A DNA stretch of 44,302 bases from Mycobacterium scrofulaceum (GTDB lineage Bacteria; Actinomycetota; Actinomycetes; Mycobacteriales; Mycobacteriaceae). Numbering within the stretch: the stretch's first letter is position 1; every line of letters begins with the position of its first letter. The translations under genes and the position numbers were made by a program. The stretch is taken from NCBI RefSeq assembly GCF_001667885.1, contig NZ_LZJW01000104.1:1-44302 (forward strand). Reading direction: 5' to 3'. The notes beneath the pieces were generated by a model, which was given only the letters and a program-made list of their open reading frames with translations, had not been told where the DNA came from and did no database searches. Positions 1-7,865 of this stretch are shown one piece after another.

Positions 1-324
1 GCCGGCCGCCAGGAACTGCTGGCCAACGCCGACCGCATCTACGACATGGTCGCCGCCGGCAAGGAGGTGTCGTTCGCGGACCGGGCGGCCGGTCGGCGCA
101 CCCAGATCCGCGCGGTGTGGCGCGCGGTCGCCGCGGTCGACGAGATCTTCGCCCGCTCGGGGGGCAACGCGGCCCGCATGGACAAGCCGCTGCAACGGTA
201 TTGGCGCGACGTGCATGTCGGCCAATTGCACGCCATCCACATGCCGGGCACCACCTATCACGCGTCGGCGCTCAGTTCGCTGGGCATCGAGCCGCCCGAG
301 GGCCCCCTGCGGGCTTTGATCTAG
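1..324 (+). CDS. HsaA-like flavin-dependent monooxygenase, C-terminal part (5' truncated by window)
   Basis: The frame is open from base 1 and ends with TAG at 322-324, giving the last 107 residues of a longer protein. The helical tail, with its run RYWRDVHVGQLHAIHMPG, resembles the C-terminal domain of acyl-CoA-dehydrogenase-fold flavin monooxygenases such as HsaA, which hydroxylates the phenolic ring of secosteroids to a catechol. It lies directly upstream of an HsaC-like catechol dioxygenase, so the two would act one after the other. The N-terminal flavin-binding half is outside the window, so a plain acyl-CoA dehydrogenase is not excluded. The assignment rests on context plus similarity of the tail. 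Confidence 0.7.
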   Translation, partial: AGRQELLANADRIYDMVAAGKEVSFADRAAGRRTQIRAVWRAVAAVDEIFARSGGNAARMDKPLQRYWRDVHVGQLHAIHMPGTTYHASALSSLGIEPPEGPLRALI

Positions 325-333
325 GAGAGCACG

Positions 334-1242
334 TTGACCAACCTGAAAAGCCTTGGCTACATCACCATTTCGACGAATGACATCGACCGCTGGCGGCAAT
401 TCGCCTTCGGCGTACTGGGTTTCGCCGAGGGTAAGGGCCCCGACCCCGAGGCGCTGTACCTGCGGATGGACGAGCGCGCCGCCCGGCTCATCGTGGTGCC
501 CGGTGATACCGACCGGGTGCTGACGGTCGGTTGGGAGGTGCGTGATCGCCCGGCGCTGCAACGGGTCAAGGCGACCCTGGACGGCGCCGGAACCCCGTTC
601 AAGCAGCTGTCCGCCGACGAGGCCGAGGCCCGCCGTGTGGAAGAGGTGATCACGTTCGAGGACCCGGCCGGCACGACGCTCGAGGTCTTCCACGGCGCGG
701 TGCTCGACCACAGCCCCGTCGTCACCCCGTTCGGCGCGAAATTCGTCACCGGCGACCAGGGCATGGGCCACGTCGTGGTGCCGGCGATGGACCCGAACGG
801 GCTGTTCGACTTCTACACCGAGGTGCTGGGTTTCCGTTCGCGAGGGGCGTTCCGGGTGCCGCTGCCCAAAGAGTTCGGGCCGGTGCGGGTTCGCTTCCTG
901 GGCATCAACGAACGCCACCACAGCCTGGCGATCGTGCCGGCCGCACATCAGCGCGACCCGCGACTGGTGCACATCATGGTGGAGGTCGACAGCCTCGACG
1001 CCGTCGGGCAGGCGCTGGACCGCGTGAACGCCGAGGGCTTCCAGCTGTCCTCCACGCTGGGCCGGCACACCAACGACAAGATGGTGTCGTTCTACGTGCG
1101 CGCCCCCGGCGACTGGGACATCGAGTTCGGCACCGACGGCATGCGCGTCGACGAAACCTATTACACCGCAGAGGAAATCACCGCCGACAGCTACTGGGGT
1201 CATCAGTGGATCGGCGAAATGCCGGCGGCCATGCGGCTATGA
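334..1242 (+). CDS. hsaC: HsaC-like extradiol (type I) ring-cleavage dioxygenase
   Basis: This 302-aa protein has the two-domain vicinal-oxygen-chelate fold of extradiol dioxygenases. The three Fe(II) ligands are visible: His146 in GMGHVV, His213 in VHIMVEV and Glu264 in DIEFG. From memory it resembles mycobacterial HsaC closely over its whole length, including the N-terminal SLGYITI and TLGRHTND stretches. HsaC opens the catechol ring made by HsaA/B from the steroid A ring. The start is TTG at 334, with GGAGAG about 5 bases upstream. Its stop overlaps the start of the next gene (ATGA). No hsaD or hsaB gene sits next to it, unlike the cholesterol cluster, so this looks like a paralogous copy. 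Confidence 0.88.
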   Translation: MTNLKSLGYITISTNDIDRWRQFAFGVLGFAEGKGPDPEALYLRMDERAARLIVVPGDTDRVLTVGWEVRDRPALQRVKATLDGAGTPFKQLSADEAEARRVEEVITFEDPAGTTLEVFHGAVLDHSPVVTPFGAKFVTGDQGMGHVVVPAMDPNGLFDFYTEVLGFRSRGAFRVPLPKEFGPVRVRFLGINERHHSLAIVPAAHQRDPRLVHIMVEVDSLDAVGQALDRVNAEGFQLSSTLGRHTNDKMVSFYVRAPGDWDIEFGTDGMRVDETYYTAEEITADSYWGHQWIGEMPAAMRL

Positions 1243-2705
1243 CGCCGGATGCCGACGTCACGCCGGTCCCAGCCGCGTCGATCACGTCGTGGGATGACGA
1301 GGCCGACGTGGTCATCGCCGGCTACGGGGTGGCCGGCGCCGCCGCGGCGGTGGAGGCGGCGCGCTCCGGCGCCGACGTGCTGGTGTTGGAACGCACCGGT
1401 TCGTGGGGCGGCGCGGCGGCGATGGCCGGCGGGTTCATCTACCTCGGCGGCGGGACGCCCCTGCAAAAAGCCTGCGGCTTCGACGATTCGGTGGACAACA
1501 TGGCGGCGTTCCTCAACGTCGCGATGGGACCGGGCGCCGACGCGGACCGGATCGCCGACTACTGCGCCGGCAGCGTCGCCCACTTCGACTGGCTGGTCGG
1601 CTGCGGCGTCCCGTTCAAGGCGGAGTTCTTCTCCGAACCCGGCTGGGAACCGATGGGCGACCAGGGCCTGATGTACAGCGGCGGCGAAAACGCTTACCCG
1701 TTCAACACGATCGCCTCCCCCGCCCCGCGCGGACACGTCCCGCAGATGTCCAACAAGAAACAGGGCGAAGCCAGCGCGGGCTACATGCTGATGAAGCCGC
1801 TCGTCGAAACCGCCACCGCCGCCGGCGCGCGCGCTCTCTACGACGTGCGCGTGCAACGCCTCGTGGTCGAAGCCGACGGCCGGGTGGTCGGGGTTCGCGC
1901 CCGCCGGTACGGCACCGAGATTTCGGTCCGGGCGCGGCGCGGCGTGGTCCTGGCCATGGGCAGCTTCGCCTACAACGACGCGATGGTGGCGCGGTACGCC
2001 CCGCGGATCGCCGGCCGCCCGGCCGCCTCGATCGAGCAGCACGACGGCCAGGCCATCCGCATGGCGCAGGCGCTGGGCGCCGACCTGGCGCACATGGATG
2101 CCACCGAGGTCGCTATCTTCATCGACCCCCAGCAGCTGGTGCGCGGCATCCTGGTCAACGGCCGCGGCCAGCGCTACGTCGCCGAGGACACCTACCCGGG
2201 CCGCATCGGCCAGCTCACGCTCTACCAGCAGGACAACATCGCCTACCTGATCATCGACGACGACGCCCAGCAAGAGGCGATGGCGTCGTGGTCCCCGAAA
2301 TTCATGCTGCGGCCGGCGACCTGGGTGGCCGACAGCGTCGCCGACCTGGAACGCGAGATGGGCCTGGCGCCGGGATGCCTGCAGGCGACCGTCGCCGCCT
2401 TCAACGAGGCCGCCGCCCACGGCGAGGACCCGCTGCTGCACAAGAAGCCGGAGTGGTGCAAGCCCATCGGCTCCCCGGTCGGCGCGATCGACCTGCGGGA
2501 GAACACCGGTGGTTTCACCCTGGGCGGCCTGGCCACCACGCTCGACGCCGAGGTGCTCCACGTCAGCGGAGACCCCATCCCCGGCCTGTTCGCCGCCGGT
2601 CGCTGCACCGCCGGCCTGGCCGCCTGGGGCTACGCCAGCGGCGTCTCGCTCGGCGACGGCAGCTTCTACGGCCGGCGCGCGGGCCGATCTGCGGCCAAGG
2701 GCTGA
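1239..2705 (+). CDS. FAD-dependent oxidoreductase, fumarate reductase/KstD superfamily
   Basis: The 488-aa protein begins at the ATG that overlaps the hsaC stop (ATGA, 1239-1242). An in-frame start 33 bases upstream would run into hsaC and is less likely. The N-terminus has a Rossmann dinucleotide site (VVIAGYGVAGAAAA) followed by an acidic residue in VLVLER. The C-terminus has the FAD-closing segment GLFAAGRCTAGLAAWGYASG. This is the FAD_binding_2 architecture shared by fumarate reductases, 3-ketosteroid dehydrogenases and related enoate or dehydrogenating flavoproteins. Sequence outside the FAD motifs differs from the KstD at 24285, so the substrate is unknown. Coupling to hsaC suggests a redox step on a steroid-derived intermediate. 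Confidence 0.8.
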   Translation: MTPDADVTPVPAASITSWDDEADVVIAGYGVAGAAAAVEAARSGADVLVLERTGSWGGAAAMAGGFIYLGGGTPLQKACGFDDSVDNMAAFLNVAMGPGADADRIADYCAGSVAHFDWLVGCGVPFKAEFFSEPGWEPMGDQGLMYSGGENAYPFNTIASPAPRGHVPQMSNKKQGEASAGYMLMKPLVETATAAGARALYDVRVQRLVVEADGRVVGVRARRYGTEISVRARRGVVLAMGSFAYNDAMVARYAPRIAGRPAASIEQHDGQAIRMAQALGADLAHMDATEVAIFIDPQQLVRGILVNGRGQRYVAEDTYPGRIGQLTLYQQDNIAYLIIDDDAQQEAMASWSPKFMLRPATWVADSVADLEREMGLAPGCLQATVAAFNEAAAHGEDPLLHKKPEWCKPIGSPVGAIDLRENTGGFTLGGLATTLDAEVLHVSGDPIPGLFAAGRCTAGLAAWGYASGVSLGDGSFYGRRAGRSAAKG

Positions 2706-2738
2706 GCGACCTGCACTGATCCCTGCATCCCCACCCGA

Positions 2739-2772
2739 CACAGCTGTGGCCGGTGGCGCTTTTGGCATGCCA
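2739..2772. promoter_or_regulatory. Two short perfect palindromes upstream of the IclR gene
   Basis: CACAGCTGTG at 2739-2748 and TGGCATGCCA at 2763-2772 are each perfect 10-bp palindromes with centres 24 bp apart, in the 155-bp gap before the IclR gene. Their centres are separated by roughly two helical turns, so both could be contacted from one face of the DNA. They may be operator half-sites for the IclR protein. This is inference: 10-bp palindromes also occur by chance. Confidence 0.35.
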
Positions 2773-2860
2773 TGTGACAGCGCGCACAAGGGTATGGTAC
2801 AAACTGAGGTATCTCTAATAGACATATCGCAGCCAGATGCAATGGAGCTTTGGAGGACCG

Positions 2861-3694
2861 ATGTCAGCGCCCCTGGAAACAGCAACTCCCACCGCCGTCA
2901 TCGACCGCGTCTCCTTGGTACTGGACGCCTTCGAAGGGCCGGGTCGGCTAACGCTGGCCCAGATCGTGCGTCGCACGGGCCTGCCGCGCTCGTCGGCGCA
3001 CCGGATGCTTGAGCGGTTGGTTCAACTGCGCTGGTTACGCCGCAACGGCCGCGATTACGAGCTCGGCATGCGGCTTGTGGAGTTGGGCTCACTGGCCGTG
3101 CACCAAGACCGCCTGGTGCGCGCGGCCGCCCCCTTGCTGGGCGAATTGCACCGCGCCACCGGCCTTGTCGTTCATCTAGCGGTGCTGGACGGGCCGGACG
3201 TTGTCTACCTCGACAAGATCGGTGACCGACTGATCAACGCGATCCCCACCCGGGTCGGGGGTCGGCAACCCGCGCACTGTACCGCGGTCGGCAAAGCCAT
3301 CCTGGCCTATGGCGACCAGCAGGCCGACGTTGATCTGCAGGCCCGCAAGACCAAGTTTTCCATTTGCACCGGCTCGCAACTTGCCGCTGAGTTGGCCAAG
3401 GTGCGCGCCCACGGCGTCGCCTTCGAGCGCGAGGAGTCGCTGCTGGGTTTTGGCTGCGTGGCAGCCCCAATCGGCAACCCCGGTGAAGCGATTGCCGCGG
3501 TGTCGGTATGCGCACCGATGAATCGCATGGTGTTCGATCAGCGACTAACCACCCCGGTCCGCATGACCGCGGTGAACATCTGGCGCAACATCGAAGACGG
3601 CGCCCACCGGGTGGCGCCCACGTTGCAAACCATGCGACCGCTGCGGCCCCACCGCCCGATTCCGGCGCCGCAGCCCACCTTGCAGTACGCGTGA
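2861..3694 (+). CDS. IclR-family transcriptional regulator
   Basis: The chosen ATG gives 277 aa and has GGAGGA six bases upstream; a further in-frame ATG 24 bases earlier lacks such a site. Residues about 12-75 form the winged helix-turn-helix (TLAQIVRRTGLPRSSAHRML), followed by the IclR effector domain with VVYLDKIG, HCTAVGKAIL and GVAFEREESLLGFGCVAAPI. IclR proteins typically bind aromatic or organic-acid ligands and control adjacent catabolic genes. The gene is co-directional with the hsaC group upstream and overlaps the esterase start by four bases (GTGA), so it may be autoregulated and control the esterase or the neighbouring operon. The ligand is unknown. Confidence 0.9.
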   Translation: MSAPLETATPTAVIDRVSLVLDAFEGPGRLTLAQIVRRTGLPRSSAHRMLERLVQLRWLRRNGRDYELGMRLVELGSLAVHQDRLVRAAAPLLGELHRATGLVVHLAVLDGPDVVYLDKIGDRLINAIPTRVGGRQPAHCTAVGKAILAYGDQQADVDLQARKTKFSICTGSQLAAELAKVRAHGVAFEREESLLGFGCVAAPIGNPGEAIAAVSVCAPMNRMVFDQRLTTPVRMTAVNIWRNIEDGAHRVAPTLQTMRPLRPHRPIPAPQPTLQYA

Positions 3695-4620
3695 ACCTCG
3701 ACCCCCAGGTCGCCGCGCTGATCGAGGGGCTGGACGCGGGCTTTCCGCCGGTGCACACCATGACGGGCGCCCAAGCCAGGGCAGCCATCCGCGAGAGGTT
3801 GGTGCCGCCCGCCCAGCCCGAGCCGGTCGCCGCAGTCCGAGATCACACCATTTCGGGCGCCGGTGCTGACATCCCGATACGGATCTACGTGCCCCGCGGC
3901 CATGCCGACGACGGGGGCCTGCCGATCCTGGTATACGCGCACGGCGGCGGATTCGTGTTTTGCGACCTCGACAGCCACGATGGCCTATGCCGCAGTCTGG
4001 CCAACCTCGTTCCCGCCGTGGTGGTTTCCGTCGGGTATCGGCTGGCTCCAGAAAACCCGTGGCCTGCCGCGGCCGAGGACGTGTACACCGCGACGCGGTG
4101 GGCCGCCGACGTCGACGGCGCCGGCCGCGGAGGTTCGCGCGCGGTTGTGGTGGGCGGCGACAGCGCAGGGGGCAACCTGGCCGCCGTCGTGGCGTTGATG
4201 GCGCGCGATCGTGGTGGCCCGGCGATTGCCGCGCAGTTGCTGCTCTACCCGATGCTCGCGGCCGGTTTCGACACCGAGTCATATCGACTGTTCGGCAAGG
4301 GTTTCTACAATCCGACTGCTGCGCTGCAATGGTATTGGGACCAGTACGTGCCCGCACCCGCCGACCGCGACCATCCCTACGCCTCCCCCCTGCGAGCGGA
4401 CCTCCACGGGCTACCGCCCGCGGTGCTGGTCACGGCCGGGCACGATCCGCTTCGGGACGAAGCCATCGCCTACGCCGACGCGCTGCGATCCGCGGGGATA
4501 GTCGCCGTGCGGTGCGGCTTCGAGGGGGGCATCCACGGGTTCATGACGATGCCGATGCTCGACATCGCTCACGAAGCCCGGCGGCAGGCGTGCCGCGAGT
4601 TGGCCGCGCTGCTGGGGTGA
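3691..4620 (+). CDS. Alpha/beta hydrolase, hormone-sensitive-lipase (HSL) family
   Basis: The GTG at 3691 overlaps the IclR stop (GTGA) and gives 309 aa, a normal length for the family. The oxyanion motif HGGG lies at residues 84-87, the nucleophile Ser158 in GGDSAGGN, the acid Asp252 in HDPLRDE, and His282 in GGIHGF. HSL enzymes hydrolyse short- to medium-chain esters; in mycobacteria they are the LipH/LipI/LipR type. Being coupled to a regulator inside a steroid-like locus, it may remove ester groups from the imported substrate. No signal peptide is seen, so it is probably cytosolic. The gene ends one base before the convergent OYE gene. Confidence 0.9.
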   Translation: MNLDPQVAALIEGLDAGFPPVHTMTGAQARAAIRERLVPPAQPEPVAAVRDHTISGAGADIPIRIYVPRGHADDGGLPILVYAHGGGFVFCDLDSHDGLCRSLANLVPAVVVSVGYRLAPENPWPAAAEDVYTATRWAADVDGAGRGGSRAVVVGGDSAGGNLAAVVALMARDRGGPAIAAQLLLYPMLAAGFDTESYRLFGKGFYNPTAALQWYWDQYVPAPADRDHPYASPLRADLHGLPPAVLVTAGHDPLRDEAIAYADALRSAGIVAVRCGFEGGIHGFMTMPMLDIAHEARRQACRELAALLG

Positions 4621-5850
4621 TTACCGTGCTGCGGGCTGGGCGGGCTGCTCGTCGATCTTGGTAGGTGGTCCGTAGCGTTGGTCGGGATCCAGCACGCAGT
4701 GGGTGCGACCGAAAACGGTGACCATGCACTTGTTGTTGTGGTTGCATCGGCTGCGAGTGGCCGGGTCGGCGATCATTTTGTTGACCAGGTCGGGTTCCCG
4801 CAGCAGCGCCCGACCCATCGCCACGAAGTCAAATCCCTCCTCTCGCGCGGTCTCGACGTGGTCGCGGCGGGTGATGCCGCCCAGCAGGATCAGTTTGGTG
4901 TTGCGCATCACCGGCACGAATTGGCGTGCGGCTTCGAGCATATAGAGGTCGCTGTACGGGTAGCTGCCCATCACGCGCTTGCCGGCCAGCCTGATGGCAG
5001 GCCGTAGCGCGGCCGGCATGACGCGGGCGAATTCGCGCACCGGGACGTCGCCCCGGAACAGGTACATCGGTTTGAAGACCGAGGACCCTTGGGTCAGTTC
5101 GAGCGCGTCGAGAGTGCCGTCGGTGTCGAGGAGTTGCGCGGTGCGCAACGCCTCATCGATCCAGATACCGCCGGGCAGTCCGTCGTCCATATTCAGTTTG
5201 GCGATGACCGCTACCTGTCGGGCGGCCACCTCGCGGACGCGTTCGGCGATCTCCCGTGACAGGCGGGAACGGTTGTCGATGGAGCCGCCGTACTCGTCCT
5301 TGCGGCGGTTGATGAGTGGGCTCAAAAACGAGCTCGGCAGATACAGGTGTCCGAAATGCAGTTCAACTGCGTCGAATCCGGCATCGATGGCTAGCTGGGT
5401 CGCCGCGCCGAACTGGTCGATGACCGTTGCTATCTCGTCGCGGGTGATCGCCCGGCAGTAGGCCAACGACGTCGGATTGACAAACCGGCTCGGTGACAGG
5501 GCGGTCACCCCGGTCAGCGCCCTGGGGGCTACCACCCCGGCATGGCCCAGCTGGGCCGAGATGGCCGCACCCGCCCCATGCACGGCATCGGTAAGTCCGC
5601 GCAGGCCGGGCAGCGCTTGTGAGCTCATGACGATCTGCCCCGGGGCGCTGGCGCCCTCGGGCGCGACACAGCAGTAGGCCACCGTCGTCATGCCCACCCC
5701 CCCGTCGGCGAACGCCCGGTGAAAGGCGATGAGATCATCGGTCACCAACCCCTGGGGCGATCGGCCTTCGGAGGTCGCGGCCTTGATGATCGGGTTGCGC
5801 AAGGTGGCCGGACCGAGCTGCACGGGACTGAAGGAAGCGCTCATGCTCAC
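4621..5850 (-). CDS. Old Yellow Enzyme-type NADH:flavin oxidoreductase (single FMN-barrel form)
   Basis: The 409-aa protein has the OYE TIM barrel: LRNPIIKAATSEG at the N-terminus, ISAQLGHAG, the active-site region AVELHFGHLYLPSSFLSPLINRR (residues about 180-202), DEYGGSIDNR, and LILLGGI with FVAMGRALLREPDLV for the phosphate site. The C-terminal stretch RCNHNNKCM...THCVL resembles the cysteine cluster of 2,4-dienoyl-CoA-reductase-like members, but the middle Cys appears to be Asn. The second NAD(P)H/FAD domain of full dienoyl-CoA reductases is absent. OYE proteins reduce activated C=C bonds, and a steroid enone or an unsaturated side-chain CoA ester would fit here. The gene is transcribed alone, divergently from the 5946 gene. 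Confidence 0.85.
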   Translation of the reverse strand: MSMSASFSPVQLGPATLRNPIIKAATSEGRSPQGLVTDDLIAFHRAFADGGVGMTTVAYCCVAPEGASAPGQIVMSSQALPGLRGLTDAVHGAGAAISAQLGHAGVVAPRALTGVTALSPSRFVNPTSLAYCRAITRDEIATVIDQFGAATQLAIDAGFDAVELHFGHLYLPSSFLSPLINRRKDEYGGSIDNRSRLSREIAERVREVAARQVAVIAKLNMDDGLPGGIWIDEALRTAQLLDTDGTLDALELTQGSSVFKPMYLFRGDVPVREFARVMPAALRPAIRLAGKRVMGSYPYSDLYMLEAARQFVPVMRNTKLILLGGITRRDHVETAREEGFDFVAMGRALLREPDLVNKMIADPATRSRCNHNNKCMVTVFGRTHCVLDPDQRYGPPTKIDEQPAQPAAR

Positions 5851-5945
5851 ACCGTGGTGCCCAGCCGGATGGGGGGCAATGAGGTCCTCCCGATGGCCGG
5901 GACTGAACCTGTCCGGGGGTGCACACGGTCGGTACGGTCACGCCC

Positions 5946-6293
5946 ATGGCCGACGGTCGGATTTTCGTGATCGACAGGGTGGTGACGCGGCCTGGCTGCG
6001 CACGGAAGTTCGTGGAGACCTACCTCGCCGAGTACGCGCCCGGCGCCCGCTCCCGCGGAATGACGCTGCGCGATGTCCTGGTTAGTCCCCCGATCTGGTT
6101 CACGGACCAATCCAACACCGTCACCATCACCTGGGCCCTGCCCAGCGCCCAGGCGTGGTGGGAGATGACCTGGAAGGGCCGCCCCGACCCGACGCTGGGC
6201 AAGTGGTGGGACCAGATCGAGGAACTCGTCGCCGAGCGGTCCCGCTCGGTCGCCGCGGCCGCCGACGACGTCGACGGACTCTGCGATGTATAA
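5946..6293 (+). CDS. Small conserved protein, possible dimeric alpha/beta-barrel
   Basis: A 115-aa protein starting at MADGRIFVIDRVV. An upstream in-frame ATG at 5919 would add nine residues of low coding quality. It has a beta-alpha-beta pattern: a strand at residues 4-12, a helix with KFVETYLAEYAPGA, a strand at LRDVLVSP and another at TVTITWAL, then an amphipathic helix. This suits a ferredoxin-like dimeric alpha/beta-barrel fold (NIPSNAP/Dabb-like). No catalytic motif is recognised. Its end overlaps the start of the following Dabb protein by 8 bp, so the two are probably made together and may form a hetero-oligomer. The function is unknown. Confidence 0.7.
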   Translation: MADGRIFVIDRVVTRPGCARKFVETYLAEYAPGARSRGMTLRDVLVSPPIWFTDQSNTVTITWALPSAQAWWEMTWKGRPDPTLGKWWDQIEELVAERSRSVAAAADDVDGLCDV

Positions 6294-6924
6294 CGTCACC
6301 CGCCTCCTCGACGTCGCAGACGAACACCGCGACCGGATACTCACGCTGGTGCGCGCGAGCGCTGAGGCGACCGGCGCCCGTCACCGGCTCGTCGAACCGA
6401 CGCTGCCCGGGGCGCGCAACGGCGGTGACGTCCTAGTCCACTTGAGGTTCGATTCCCCGAGTCAATGGCTCACCGCCGCAGACGATTTCACCGCGATTTT
6501 GGGCGATCCCGCGATCACCCATGTCAACGGGGTCAGCTACAGGGGTGCTCCAACTCCCAATGGCGGCCGACCGGGCACGGTCTACCGGGCCCTGCTTTTA
6601 CGGGTGCTGCCCGACACCGATGCCGACACCGTTGCGCGTTTCGAGGATGAGTTGGCCTCGATGCCGCGCTTCATACCGACGATCAGGGCATGGCAGCTCA
6701 GCCGGGTCGACGATGCGGTCGGGGCATCACGATGGACTCATGTATTCGAGCAAGAGTTCAGCGACGTCGATGCGCTGATGGGGCCGTACCTGATGCATCC
6801 GATCCACTGGGCGGTCGTGGACCGCTGGTTTGATCCCGAATGCCCCGATGTCATCATTCGAGACCGAGTGTGCCACAGCTTCTGTCGATGCGATCACCCG
6901 GTCTTGACCGCGTCGCCCACCTAG
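6286..6924 (+). CDS. Dabb-domain (stress-responsive alpha/beta-barrel) protein
   Basis: The 212-aa protein has two ferredoxin-like halves. The second, from about residue 98, reads TVYRALLLRVLP, then a helix with ARFEDELASMPRFIP, IRAWQLSRV, WTHVFEQEFSD and a terminal YLMHPIHWAVVDRWFDPE, which is a good match to the Dabb pattern. The first half (residues 1-90) looks like a divergent repeat of the same fold. Dabb proteins are small dimeric barrels, some with lyase or cyclase activity, many without known function. It overlaps the preceding gene by 8 bp. A short Cys/His-containing tail (VCHSFCRCDHP) is unusual. The role in this locus is unknown. Confidence 0.75.
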   Translation: MYNVTRLLDVADEHRDRILTLVRASAEATGARHRLVEPTLPGARNGGDVLVHLRFDSPSQWLTAADDFTAILGDPAITHVNGVSYRGAPTPNGGRPGTVYRALLLRVLPDTDADTVARFEDELASMPRFIPTIRAWQLSRVDDAVGASRWTHVFEQEFSDVDALMGPYLMHPIHWAVVDRWFDPECPDVIIRDRVCHSFCRCDHPVLTASPT

Positions 6925-6949
6925 TCGGTCTCGGGGCTCGTCGGTGCCG

Positions 6950-6970
6950 GGCGGATCTCCGTTGTCCGCC
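6950..6970. terminator. Candidate bidirectional terminator between convergent genes
   Basis: GGCGGA (6950-6955) and TCCGCC (6965-6970) form a perfect 6-bp stem around a 9-base loop, in the 53-bp gap between two convergent genes. There is no T-run, as is common in high-GC actinobacteria. Position and symmetry are the only evidence. Confidence 0.4.
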
Positions 6971-6977
6971 GAGGGAC

Positions 6978-7865
6978 TCACATCCCGTCGGGCAGGCTGT
7001 TCGGATTAGCGTTCGCCGGCGGTTTGAGTGGCGGCAGTTCGGTTTTTCCGTCCAGGCTGCGCACCCGCAGCCGTTGTGACCACGAGTAGTGCAAGCTAAA
7101 CGCCACCAGGCCGGTGCGTTCGGCCGCCGGTAGATGACACATTGCCAGCACGGTTTCGGCCAGATACTCCACCGGTTCGGTTGGAAAGCCCTCTGGGATA
7201 AGCGAGGATGCGCCGGGAGTGCGCACCGCGGTCGACGGGCCAACGCAATTCACCGCGATGTTCGCGTCGAGCAGCTCGGCGGCCACCCCTTGGGTGAATC
7301 GGTGCAGTGCGGCCTTGCACGACGCGTAGATAACATCGCCGGAGGTCTTGTTGTAATCGCGGTACGGCCGCACCGGTGCCACACCGGTGACCGAGCCGAT
7401 GTTGACGATCCACCCGCCGCCCAGTTTGCGCATGTGCGGAACCGCGGCCTTGGTCAACACGAAGGGGGTGCGCAGATAGTGCTCGACGGTGCGGTCGAAG
7501 GTCTGCAGCGGCATGTCCTCGATGACCGAGTAGTCGGCGAAGCCGGCGTTGTTGACCAAGATGTCGATGCGGCCTGTGCGGTCGAGCACCTGGTCGACCA
7601 GGGTCTCGCGCGCCTGGGCGTCTTCGAAGTCGGCGACCACCCCGAAGGCCGACCCGCCGGCAGCTTCGATCAGGCCGATGGTCTCCTCGATCGTGCCGGG
7701 TAGCGTGCGATCGGACCCGGCGCGCTGCGAGCGTGAGGGCGCGTGAGCGCGCGCCGTCACCGCGACGGTGGCACCCTCGGCCGCCAGCCGTTGGGCCACC
7801 GCGCGACCGATGCCGCGGCTGCTTCCCGTCACCAAAGCCGTTTTGCCAGTGAGTAACTCGTTCAC
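6978..7865 (-). CDS. Short-chain dehydrogenase/reductase (SDR)
   Basis: The start is GTG at 7865, overlapping the stop of the monooxygenase gene (GTGA), and gives 295 aa. Translating further upstream would run through that gene. The NAD(P) site TGSSRGIG lies at residues 13-20, NNAG at 105-108, and the catalytic Ser158, Tyr180 and Lys184 (YASCK). There is a roughly 20-residue insertion after TARAHAPSR and a long C-terminal tail. SDRs interconvert alcohols and ketones. Translational coupling to the Baeyer-Villiger enzyme suggests it supplies the ketone that enzyme oxidises, a pairing like that of SDR and MymA in the M. tuberculosis mymA operon. Confidence 0.88.
   Translation of the reverse strand: MNELLTGKTALVTGSSRGIGRAVAQRLAAEGATVAVTARAHAPSRSQRAGSDRTLPGTIEETIGLIEAAGGSAFGVVADFEDAQARETLVDQVLDRTGRIDILVNNAGFADYSVIEDMPLQTFDRTVEHYLRTPFVLTKAAVPHMRKLGGGWIVNIGSVTGVAPVRPYRDYNKTSGDVIYASCKAALHRFTQGVAAELLDANIAVNCVGPSTAVRTPGASSLIPEGFPTEPVEYLAETVLAMCHLPAAERTGLVAFSLHYSWSQRLRVRSLDGKTELPPLKPPANANPNSLPDGM

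Noticed and set aside
1203..2885. Long 560-codon open frame on the minus strand opposite the flavoprotein gene
   Set aside because: The plus-strand frame has clear FAD motifs; the antisense translation is Gly/Ala/Arg/Val-rich without recognisable domains, a usual shadow in high-GC DNA.
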